In this document: piece by piece, positions 1 through 4,615 of the stretch
How positions within the stretch are numbered: the first letter of the stretch is position 1
Layout of the letters: each line of letters starts with the position of its first letter
Assembly (NCBI GenBank): GCA_903906325.1
Contig: CAIVJV010000202.1
Coordinates: 1-7,638 of the forward strand
Length of the DNA stretch: 7,638 nucleotides
Reading direction: 5' to 3'
Origin: an uncultured Gemmatimonadota bacterium
Lineage (GTDB): Bacteria > Gemmatimonadota > Gemmatimonadetes > Gemmatimonadales > Gemmatimonadaceae
The notes under the pieces: generated by a model
What the model saw: the letters and a program-made list of their open reading frames with translations, nothing else
What the model was told of the DNA's origin: nothing
Databases searched by the model: none
Position numbers and translations under genes: made by a program

Positions 1-164
1 CCCTCCGCATCGCTCGTCGCGAGCGCCATCGCATTCGGCTCGATCACCTCGGCCTGCTGGGCCTGCTGGAACCAGTCGCGGAACTGGGTGAGCGGGTCGG
101 CGGCGACGTCGGTGACATCGAGGCTGGCGCGGCGGTAGTCCTCGCGCAGGTGGGAGATCTGCAT
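1..164 (-). CDS. pdxH: Pyridoxamine 5'-phosphate oxidase, N-terminal part (runs off window)
   Basis: PdxH is the FMN-dependent enzyme that oxidises pyridoxamine or pyridoxine 5'-phosphate to pyridoxal 5'-phosphate, the last step of vitamin B6 salvage, in the cytoplasm. Only the first 54 codons lie in the window; the gene reads leftwards from an ATG at 164. The visible residues start MQISHLREDY and continue through a DPLTQFRDWF stretch (about residues 24-33) to EPNAMALAT (about 42-50). This matches the usual PdxH N-terminus: LRxxY, then DPxxxFxxWF, then a conserved P-x-AM-x-LAT strand at the start of the FMN-binding split barrel. A GGAG sequence lies 9 bases before the ATG, which supports this start. 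The gene is divergent from moaB with only 54 bases between starts, so both promoters share that gap. The FMN-contacting and catalytic residues are outside the window. Confidence 0.85.
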   Translation of the reverse strand, partial: MQISHLREDYRRASLDVTDVAADPLTQFRDWFQQAQQAEVIEPNAMALATSDAE

Positions 165-206
165 GCCCGAAAGCTCCGGTGCGTGGTGCGGCAAGGCAAG
201 CGGGAC

Positions 207-212
207 GATATT
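207..212 (+). promoter_or_regulatory. Candidate -10 box for leaderless moaB mRNA
   Basis: GATATT stands out as AT-rich in a GC-rich gap and ends exactly 6 bases before the moaB ATG. That spacing would put transcription initiation at or next to the A of the start codon. There is no purine-rich ribosome site between it and the ATG. No convincing -35 is visible about 17 bases upstream (TGGTGC at 184-189 is weak). The same geometry is seen at csaA. Confidence 0.35.
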
Positions 213-218
213 CCCTGC

Positions 219-746
219 ATGAGCCAGCTCCCCGAGGGCACCGCCGCCCATCGCGCCGATGCGCAGCGCTTCGCCGTCCTCCGGGCGGCGGTCCTGACCG
301 TCACCGACTCCCGGACCCTCGCGACCGACGAGTCGGGCGTGGTGTTGCGGGATGGGTTGCTCGCGGCGGGGCACGAGGTCCGGGACCGGGTGCTCCTCCC
401 GAATGACGAGGCGCGGGTGCGTACGCTCGTGACCGATTGGCTGGGCCGTGATGACCTCGATCTGATCGTGATCACCGGCGGGACCGGATTGGGGTCCCGG
501 GACCGCACGATCGAGGCGGTGCGCCCGCTCCTCGAGAAGGAGATCCCGGGGTTCGGCGAGCTCTTCCGGCTCCTCGGCTATCAGGAGCAGGTCGGGACGG
601 CGGCGATGCTCTCGCGCGCCACCGCGGGGAGCGCGCGAGGGAAGCTCCTCATCTCGCTCCCGGGATCGAAGGCGGCCGTCGGGCTCGCGCTCGACCGGTT
701 GATCCTCCCGGAGGCCGCCCACCTGCTCCGAGAGATCCGACGCTAG
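219..746 (+). CDS. moaB: Molybdenum cofactor biosynthesis protein B (MoaB/MogA family)
   Basis: A 175-residue cytoplasmic protein of the MoaB/MogA fold, involved in adenylylating molybdopterin before molybdenum insertion. Motifs in order: AVLTVTDSRT (about 24-33), DESG (37-40), the molybdopterin-site loop ITGGTGLGSRD (85-95), EKEIPGFGELFR (106-117), AMLSRATAG (129-137) and SLPGS (146-150). These match MoaB, whose usual length is about 170 residues. An upstream ATG at 150 is possible in frame, but it would add 23 residues unlike the family and overlap pdxH on the other strand. The ATG at 219 gives the normal length. No Shine-Dalgarno precedes 219; instead a -10-like GATATT ends 6 bases before it, which could mean a leaderless transcript. 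The gene is convergent with the OsmC gene, only 4 bases away. MogA is the alternative name within the family; the GFGELFR region fits MoaB better. Confidence 0.85.
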   Translation: MSQLPEGTAAHRADAQRFAVLRAAVLTVTDSRTLATDESGVVLRDGLLAAGHEVRDRVLLPNDEARVRTLVTDWLGRDDLDLIVITGGTGLGSRDRTIEAVRPLLEKEIPGFGELFRLLGYQEQVGTAAMLSRATAGSARGKLLISLPGSKAAVGLALDRLILPEAAHLLREIRR

Positions 747-752
747 CGGATC
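734..752. terminator. Small hairpin at moaB/OsmC convergent junction
   Basis: GATCCG (734-739) and CGGATC (747-752) form a perfect 6-base inverted repeat around a 7-base loop. The repeat spans the moaB stop codon and reaches into the stop codon of the OsmC gene on the other strand. It may act as a bidirectional transcription end, but there is no T-tract on either side and the stem is short. Confidence 0.3.
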
Positions 753-1164
753 AGACGAGTTCGAGCGTCCAGGTGATCCTCATCGCCGGGTCGAGCGAAT
801 CCCGCACCGAGCAGTACTTGGTCACCGCGAGTTCGATCGCGCGTTCGGCGTGGGTGCGCTCGATCCCCGCGCCGCCAATCCGATAGCGAAGTTCGATGGC
901 GGTGAGGCGCGCGGGCGTGGCATCAGCCCGCTGCCCCGTCATCGCGATATCGAGTGACGTGACCGGGGTCCGCCGCTTCTCGAGGATGTCGACGATATCG
1001 ACCCCGGTGCACCCCGCGAGGGCACAGAGTAGGGCATCGACCGGGCTTGGCCCCGTCTCGCCGGAGGCGTCGAGTCGGATCGTCGCGGCGCTCCCAGGTC
1101 GACCGCCATCGAAGCGGTGCGCTCCATCCCACCGCACGGTCACCTCACTCACCTTGCCACTCAT
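751..1164 (-). CDS. OsmC family peroxide-reductase-like protein
   Basis: A 137-residue protein of the OsmC/Ohr family, thiol-dependent enzymes that reduce organic or inorganic hydroperoxides in the cytoplasm. The family's two redox cysteines are present: Cys52 in CALAGCTGVDIV (about 47-58) and Cys118 in TKYCSV (115-120). The segment GPSPVDALLCALAGC (38-52) is the typical helix before the first cysteine. Length is normal for the family. The sequence looks closer to the general OsmC/YhfA-like branch than to Ohr, so the substrate is open. The ATG overlaps the stop of the upstream amidohydrolase as ATGA (1161-1164), so translation is probably coupled. A purine run (CAGGGGG) a few bases upstream can serve as ribosome site. 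It is the last gene of the csaA-amidohydrolase-OsmC operon and converges with moaB. Confidence 0.88.
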   Translation of the reverse strand: MSGKVSEVTVRWDGAHRFDGGRPGSAATIRLDASGETGPSPVDALLCALAGCTGVDIVDILEKRRTPVTSLDIAMTGQRADATPARLTAIELRYRIGGAGIERTHAERAIELAVTKYCSVRDSLDPAMRITWTLELV

Positions 1165-2417
1165 CGGGCCCCCTGCCGCCCGAAGGGCGTGCGGTTCAAG
1201 ACGACGCGCCCATCGGTGATCACGATGAGCACATCCTGTAAGACGCCGGCGTCTTCCAGCGGGTTGGCCTCGAGGACGATCAGGTCAGCCTCATACCCCT
1301 CGGCGATGCGGCCCGTGCGTGCGCCGATCCCGAGTAGGTCAGCGGCCCCGCTCGTCGCCGTCGCCAAGGCCTCGACCGGCGAGAGCCCCAATGCCCGGAA
1401 GCGCATCACCTCATGGGAGATCCGTGTGAGGCTCTCCGCCCCGTAGTCCGTGTCGGCGCCCGCGGCGATGCGCACGCCGAGGGTGTGCGCACGGCGGATC
1501 GTCTGCTCGAGCCGCGGGAGCATAGACTCGCCGCGGAGCGCGAGCACCGGGTCGTCATAGTCCCCACCGGGCCGCGAGAGATCGACGACGGTGGAGAGGG
1601 TGGGGACGAACCACGCCCCCTTCTGCTTCATGAGACGCAGGGTGGAGTCCGAGAGAAAGGTCCCATGCTCGATGCTCCTCGCCCCGGCGGCGACGGCGGC
1701 GTAGGCGCCCTCATCGCCGTGGGCATGCGCCATCACGGGGATCCCCTTCGTCGCCGCCTCCTCGACGATCGCGCGGAGTTCTGCCTCATCATAGACCTGC
1801 TTCCGCGGGTCGGTGTCGGGGAGGCCGGCGCGTTCGGTGCCCCGCGTCTTGATCCAATCGACCCCGCGGTCGAGGTTGACGCGGACGAGCGCTCGGAGCT
1901 GCTCCGGGGTGGTCACCCCGCCGGCGAGGGCGCCGAGGCGCCGATCCGCGAGGACGGTCTCGCCGAGGTTCGGCGTGACGAAGACCCCGGCCGCGAGGAC
2001 GTCGGGGGCGAGGATCTGGCCGGCCCGCGCCTGGTCGCGCATCGCCACATCCTGGTAGGCGGGGACGCTCGCCGAGCGGATGGTGGTGACCCCGGAGAAG
2101 AGGGCGCGCTTGGCATTCGCGAGGGTCGCGATGTGGGTGTGGGCATCGATGAGTCCGGGCGCGACCCACCGGCCGGCGAGGTCGATCACCCGCACACCAG
2201 CGCCGCGGGGCGGGGCGAGCCGCGGGGCGATGCGGGTGATGCGCGTCCCCTCGATCACGATCGTCGCGTCACGGACGACATTCCCCGAGACCCCATCGAC
2301 GACGTTGGCATTGACCAGATAGAGCGGGGTTCGCCCCTGCGCGGCGAGGGGCGTCAGGCCGGCGAGGGTGATGAGGGCTGCGAGGGCGGCGCTGAGCGAG
2401 CGGGCGAGTGGGGTCAT
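1161..2417 (-). CDS. Secreted metal-dependent amidohydrolase
   Basis: A 418-residue member of the amidohydrolase superfamily, in the branch that includes Xaa-Pro dipeptidases and related carboxypeptidases. It hydrolyses an amide or ester bond with one or two metal ions; the substrate cannot be read from the sequence. Residues 1-27 are a Sec signal peptide: a short basic start, a hydrophobic AALAALITLAG core and a likely cut near PLAAQ. The N-terminal composite strand domain follows, then the barrel with its metal ligands: DAHTH (His93, His95), a likely carboxylated Lys190 in DWIKT, HAH (His231/His233), SIEHG (His251) and AGADTD (Asp322). The C-terminal GRIAEGYEADLIVLEANPL (369-387) returns to the composite domain. 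All catalytic positions are intact. The ATG overlaps the csaA stop by ATGA (2414-2417) and its own stop overlaps the OsmC start, so the gene sits in a coupled operon. The protein likely acts in the periplasm. Confidence 0.88.
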   Translation of the reverse strand: MTPLARSLSAALAALITLAGLTPLAAQGRTPLYLVNANVVDGVSGNVVRDATIVIEGTRITRIAPRLAPPRGAGVRVIDLAGRWVAPGLIDAHTHIATLANAKRALFSGVTTIRSASVPAYQDVAMRDQARAGQILAPDVLAAGVFVTPNLGETVLADRRLGALAGGVTTPEQLRALVRVNLDRGVDWIKTRGTERAGLPDTDPRKQVYDEAELRAIVEEAATKGIPVMAHAHGDEGAYAAVAAGARSIEHGTFLSDSTLRLMKQKGAWFVPTLSTVVDLSRPGGDYDDPVLALRGESMLPRLEQTIRRAHTLGVRIAAGADTDYGAESLTRISHEVMRFRALGLSPVEALATATSGAADLLGIGARTGRIAEGYEADLIVLEANPLEDAGVLQDVLIVITDGRVVLNRTPFGRQGAR

Positions 2418-2746
2418 CCGATGCGGGTTCCGTTGGGGACGGGGTGGTCGGGATGCAGGAGGACGACTTCGGTGGGGCCGGGCATCGCGCCGAGGACGAG
2501 GACCTCACTCGTGAATCCGGCGATCTTGCGGGTGCCGATGTTGGTCACGGCGACCACTTGCCGCCCCACGAGGGTCTCGGGGGTGTAGTGCGTGGTGATC
2601 TGGGCGCTGGAGTGTCGCACCCCGAGCTCGGGGCCGAAGTCGATCGTGAGTTGGATCGCTGGCTTCCGGGCCTCTGGGAACGGGGCGGCTGCGACGACCG
2701 TTCCCACTCGGATATCGATCGCGAAGAAGTCATCCGGCGTCGGCAT
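2414..2746 (-). CDS. csaA: CsaA-like export chaperone / tRNA-binding domain protein
   Basis: A 110-residue protein made of a single tRNA-binding (OB-fold, EMAP/CsaA type) domain. CsaA was described as an export-related chaperone in Bacillus; related domains bind tRNA. Characteristic stretches are DFFAIDIRVGTV (about 6-17), FPEARKPAIQLTIDFG (23-38), HSSAQITTHYTPETL (45-59), GRQVVAVTN (61-69), RKIAGFTSEVLVLG (73-86) and PVPNGTRI (102-109). These match CsaA throughout and the length is typical. The open frame extends upstream to 2821 but would then overlap the divergent ferredoxin gene; the ATG at 2746 gives the family length. There is no ribosome site close to this ATG. A -10-like TACATT ends 6 bases before it, suggesting a leaderless mRNA. 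It is the first gene of the three-gene operon with the amidohydrolase and the OsmC protein. Confidence 0.88.
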   Translation of the reverse strand: MPTPDDFFAIDIRVGTVVAAAPFPEARKPAIQLTIDFGPELGVRHSSAQITTHYTPETLVGRQVVAVTNIGTRKIAGFTSEVLVLGAMPGPTEVVLLHPDHPVPNGTRIG

Positions 2747-2752
2747 TCGATT

Positions 2753-2758
2753 AATGTA
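2753..2758 (-). promoter_or_regulatory. Candidate -10 box for leaderless csaA operon mRNA
   Basis: Read on the minus strand, TACATT is followed by six bases (AATCGA) and then the csaA ATG. The AT-rich patch is conspicuous in this GC-rich sequence. The spacing is the same as for GATATT before moaB and implies a start of transcription at the start codon. A GGGAGG lies about 17 bases further upstream, where a -35 would be; it does not resemble TTGACA. The site would drive the whole csaA-amidohydrolase-OsmC operon. Confidence 0.4.
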
Positions 2759-2768
2759 GTCCCGGTAG

Positions 2769-2792
2769 CCTGACCCCTCCCACCTGACCCCT
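2769..2792. repeat. Direct repeat CCTGACCCCT in csaA/ferredoxin divergent gap
   Basis: CCTGACCCCT occurs at 2769-2778 and again at 2783-2792, a 14-base period, followed by a partial third echo TGATCCCC up to base 2799, just before the ferredoxin ATG. It occupies most of the 54-base gap between two divergent starts. It could be a regulator site or simple low-complexity sequence. No ribosome site for the ferredoxin gene is visible here. Confidence 0.45.
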
Positions 2793-2800
2793 GATCCCCG

Positions 2801-3136
2801 ATGTCTCAGTACACGCGGCATGTCTTCGTCTGCACCGGTGGCAAGACCTGTGGCTCACAGGAGTCTGCCGCGACCTTCGACTACCTCAAAGGGGCGATCA
2901 AGGACGCCGGCCTCGCGCAGGAGGTCCGCATCAATCAGTCGGGGTGCATGGGGCAGTGCGGGTATGGCCCGATGGTGGTCGTCTATCCGGAGAATGTCTG
3001 GTACGCTGGGGTCGATCGCGCCGCGGCGGAGACGATCTGCGCCGAGCATCTGATCGGCGGGACCCCGGTCGAGGCGCATCGGTATCGCCCCGCGCACGCC
3101 GGGGACCACAAGAAGCCGAAGGATCCGGCGGCCTGA
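2801..3136 (+). CDS. Thioredoxin-fold [2Fe-2S] ferredoxin, copy 1
   Basis: A 111-residue small electron carrier of the thioredoxin-like [2Fe-2S] ferredoxin family (as in Aquifex Fd4 and NuoE-type domains). The four cluster ligands are visible: Cys11 and Cys17 in FVCTGGKTCGS (C-x5-C), and Cys49 and Cys53 in SGCMGQCGYGP (C-x3-C). The GPMVVVYPENVWYAGV stretch (about 56-71) is the typical following beta strands with the conserved VVVYP and WY. The C-terminal tail from about residue 90 is polar and rich in His, Lys and Pro, probably disordered. The ATG at 2801 starts directly before the conserved strand, so no earlier start is needed; no Shine-Dalgarno is evident. Its stop overlaps the start of a second, related ferredoxin (TGATG). 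The redox partner is not visible in the neighbourhood. Confidence 0.88.
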   Translation: MSQYTRHVFVCTGGKTCGSQESAATFDYLKGAIKDAGLAQEVRINQSGCMGQCGYGPMVVVYPENVWYAGVDRAAAETICAEHLIGGTPVEAHRYRPAHAGDHKKPKDPAA

Positions 3137-3468
3137 TGCGACCGGAGGAGATGCCGCCGGTGATGGATCCCTACCGGCGGCACATCGTCGTCTGCACGGG
3201 CGGGTATTGCTCCAGCGATCGGGCGGGGCGTGCGCTCTACGCGCAGCTGGCGCGCCTCCTGCACCGCGAGGGGCTCCTCTTCGGCCCCGCGCGCGTGAAG
3301 CGCAGCGAGGTCCCCTGCCTCGGCGTCTGCGCCGGGGGCCCGATCGTCGTGGTCTATCCCGAGGGCGTCTGGTATGCGCACGTCACGCCGGCGCTCCTCG
3401 AGCGGATCGTCGTGGAGCACCTGCGGGATGGGCGGGAGGTGACCGAGGCAGTGTTCCACCGCCTCTGA
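3136..3468 (+). CDS. Thioredoxin-fold [2Fe-2S] ferredoxin, copy 2
   Basis: A 110-residue paralogue of the preceding gene. Cluster ligands are Cys20 and Cys25 in VVCTGGYCSS (C-x4-C, one residue shorter than copy 1) and Cys61 and Cys65 in VPCLGVCAGGP (C-x3-C). GPIVVVYPEGVWYAHV (about 68-83) matches the corresponding strands of copy 1 almost residue for residue. The ATG at 3136 shares one base with the upstream stop (TGATG), which suggests coupled translation. A GGAGGAG at 3144-3150 lies before two later in-frame ATGs (3151, 3163), and the one at 3163 would also leave the whole domain intact, so the start is not certain. The open frame continues back to 2944, but that part is in another frame of copy 1 and is a shadow. 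The gene converges with htpX across an 11-base gap. Confidence 0.87.
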   Translation: MRPEEMPPVMDPYRRHIVVCTGGYCSSDRAGRALYAQLARLLHREGLLFGPARVKRSEVPCLGVCAGGPIVVVYPEGVWYAHVTPALLERIVVEHLRDGREVTEAVFHRL

Positions 3469-3476
3469 TCAGGCGG
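3459..3476. terminator. Hairpin between ferredoxin 2 and htpX
   Basis: CCGCCT (3459-3464) pairs with AGGCGG (3471-3476) around the loop CTGATC, which contains most of the ferredoxin stop region. It sits in the convergent junction with htpX and could end transcription from both sides. There is no T-tract, so this is tentative. Confidence 0.35.
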
Positions 3477-3479
3477 CGA

Positions 3480-4322
3480 TCAGCGCCCCAGGAGGCGCGC
3501 GACGCGCTCCTCGGTCGCGGGGTGCGTCGAGAAGAGGGACGAGAGCCCCCCACGCATGCCGGCGAGCGGATTGACCATCGCGAGCGGGGCGACGGCGGGC
3601 GAGACCTGCATCGGGATCCGCTTGGAATACGCGTCGAGCTTCCGCAGGGCGTTCGCGAGCCCGTGCGGACGGCCCGCGATCTCCGCCCCCACCGCATCGG
3701 CCTTGTATTCGCGCTGGCGGCTGATCGCGAACTGGATCAGCATCGCCGCCATCGGGGCGACGATGATCCCGACCAGCGCCGCGGCCGGGTGCCCGCGCTC
3801 GTCATCGTTGGAGCGGCCGCCGCCGAACAGGAGTCCCCACTGCGCGATGTTCGCGAGCGTGGAGATCGCCCCGGCGAAGGTCGCGGTGATCGTCTGGAGG
3901 AGCATGTCGCGGTTCTTGATGTGCGCGAGCTCGTGGGCGATGACCCCCTCGAGCTCCTCGCGGTCGACGAGGTGCATGAGCCCCTCGGTCACGCAGACCA
4001 CCGCGTGCTCGGGGTTCCGCCCGGTCGCGAAGGCATTGGGCTGCTCGTGCGGTGCCACGGCGACGGTCGGCATCGGGAGGCCGGCGCGCTGCCGCAGGCG
4101 ATCCACCATGTCGTAGAGCTCCGGGGCCTGCGACCGGTCGATGATCTGCGCGCGGTACGACCGCAGGACCATCGAGGCCGAGTTCCAGTACATGAAGACG
4201 TTCATGCCGGCCGCGAGGACCAGCGCCATGACCATCCCCGATTGACCCCCGAGCGCACCGCCGACCGACGCGAAGAGCGCCGTGAGACCGGCCATGAGCA
4301 AGAAGACCTTCAGGTTGTTCAT
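3480..4322 (-). CDS. htpX: HtpX-like membrane zinc metalloprotease (M48 family)
   Basis: A 280-residue inner-membrane protease of the M48B/HtpX family, which degrades misfolded or damaged membrane proteins. Two N-terminal membrane segments are seen (about residues 5-26 and 29-47). The zinc site HELAH is at 130-134 (preceded by EGVIA) with the third ligand Glu205 in REYKADAVG. Two more hydrophobic stretches (about 145-166 and 180-200) lie between them. PNAFATGRNPEHAVVCVTEGL (95-115) and THPATEERVARL (266-277) are further family hallmarks. An in-frame GTG at 4334 would add four residues, but the ATG at 4322 has a GGAG six bases upstream and gives the usual MNNLK start. All catalytic residues are present. 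The gene is divergent from the ligase across the repeat-rich gap and converges with the ferredoxin pair. A stress-dependent promoter would be expected, but none is recognised with confidence. Confidence 0.93.
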   Translation of the reverse strand: MNNLKVFLLMAGLTALFASVGGALGGQSGMVMALVLAAGMNVFMYWNSASMVLRSYRAQIIDRSQAPELYDMVDRLRQRAGLPMPTVAVAPHEQPNAFATGRNPEHAVVCVTEGLMHLVDREELEGVIAHELAHIKNRDMLLQTITATFAGAISTLANIAQWGLLFGGGRSNDDERGHPAAALVGIIVAPMAAMLIQFAISRQREYKADAVGAEIAGRPHGLANALRKLDAYSKRIPMQVSPAVAPLAMVNPLAGMRGGLSSLFSTHPATEERVARLLGR

Positions 4323-4328
4323 CGTGGA

Positions 4329-4332
4329 CTCC
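4329..4332 (-). promoter_or_regulatory. Ribosome binding site deciding the htpX start
   Basis: On the minus strand GGAG is followed by TCCACG and the ATG at 4322, a 6-base spacing. It supports the ATG over the in-frame GTG at 4334, which would contain the site. The bases around it form a short dyad (GTGG-ACT-CCAC). Confidence 0.6.
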
Positions 4333-4384
4333 ACAAAGAATGGGGCAGGTGTCAGCGGGCCTCCGCCACTTTGGCCGGGGGCTC

Positions 4385-4402
4385 CTGAGGATGATACCTC
4401 AG
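4385..4402. promoter_or_regulatory. Dyad CTGAGG-N6-CCTCAG upstream of htpX
   Basis: CTGAGG (4385-4390) and CCTCAG (4397-4402) form a perfect 6-base inverted repeat around ATGATA. On the minus strand the centre reads TATCAT, a possible -10 box about 70 bases before the htpX ATG, with TTGCAC slightly upstream but too close (8 bases) to be its -35. It could be an operator over the htpX promoter or just a small stem-loop in the leader. The regulator is unknown. Confidence 0.3.
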
Positions 4403-4424
4403 AGGTGCAAACGGTGTGCCATGA

Positions 4425-4457
4425 GAGGCGAAAAGCTGAAGGCTGAAGGCTCGAGGC
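4425..4457 (-). repeat. Heptanucleotide repeats, left (inverted) arm
   Basis: On the minus strand this stretch reads as four consecutive 7-base units, GAGCCTT, CAGCCTT, CAGCTTT and TCGCCTC, preceded by GCCTC. The units are the same as those in the larger array at 4481-4571 but in opposite orientation. Bases 4426-4440 are a perfect 15-base inverted repeat of 4493-4507. A 23-base non-repetitive spacer separates the two arms. Confidence 0.85.
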
Positions 4458-4480
4458 ATAAAGTGAGACCTATCGCCGTC

Positions 4481-4571
4481 CAGCTTTCAGCTTTCAGCTT
4501 TTCGCCTTGAGCCTTGAGCCTTCAGCCTTCAGCCTCTAGCTCCCAGCCCCTCCCGCCTCCCCCCGAGCCTT
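4481..4571 (+). repeat. Heptanucleotide repeat array, right arm
   Basis: Ten contiguous 7-base units run from 4481 to 4550: three CAGCTTT, then TCGCCTT, two GAGCCTT, CAGCCTT, CAGCCTC, TAGCTCC and CAGCCCC. The 7-base phase continues through two C-rich units to a final GAGCCTT at 4565-4571. The consensus is roughly NAGCYTT. The array lies between the divergent htpX and ligase genes and ends 10 bases before the ligase -10 box. Together with the left arm it can form a long stem with several alternative registers. Confidence 0.88.
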
Positions 4572-4580
4572 CCCACGCCC

Positions 4581-4586
4581 TATACT
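4581..4586 (+). promoter_or_regulatory. -10 box of the ligase promoter
   Basis: TATACT closely matches the TATAAT consensus in otherwise GC-rich sequence, 29 bases before the ligase ATG. It would give a leader of roughly 20-25 bases that contains the ribosome site. The -35 position falls in the C-rich end of the heptamer array and shows no TTGACA-like sequence. Confidence 0.55.
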
Positions 4587-4603
4587 CTGCCGAATCCCCC
4601 TCC

Positions 4604-4609
4604 GGAGGT
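4604..4609 (+). promoter_or_regulatory. Shine-Dalgarno deciding the ligase start
   Basis: GGAGGT is a near-perfect ribosome site ending 6 bases before the ATG at 4616. It rules against the in-frame start at 4514, which would lie inside the heptamer array and upstream of the promoter. Confidence 0.85.
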
Positions 4610-4615
4610 CCTGGC

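Noticed and set aside
150..218. N-terminal extension of MoaB
   Set aside because: The 23 residues do not resemble the family, and the first codons overlap the start of pdxH on the other strand.
1413..2588. Long open frame on the plus strand (391 codons)
   Set aside because: It lies antisense to the amidohydrolase and csaA, is full of Gly, Arg, Asp and Glu without any family motif, and arises from the GC-rich third positions of the real genes.
3207..4388. Long open frame on the plus strand (393 codons)
   Set aside because: It is out of frame with ferredoxin 2 and antisense to htpX, whose zinc motifs are intact; the product is Arg/Gly-rich with no motif.
4425..4507. Ends of an insertion sequence
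   Set aside because: The inverted repeats are only 52 bases apart, enclose no gene and show no flanking target duplication; the heptamer structure explains them.
4425..4571. CRISPR array
   Set aside because: The units are 7 bases long and contiguous with no spacers, and no cas gene is present.
4514..4615. N-terminal extension of the ligase (34 residues, Ser/Pro-rich)
   Set aside because: It is encoded by the heptamer array and by DNA upstream of the TATACT box; a strong GGAGGT directs the start to 4616.
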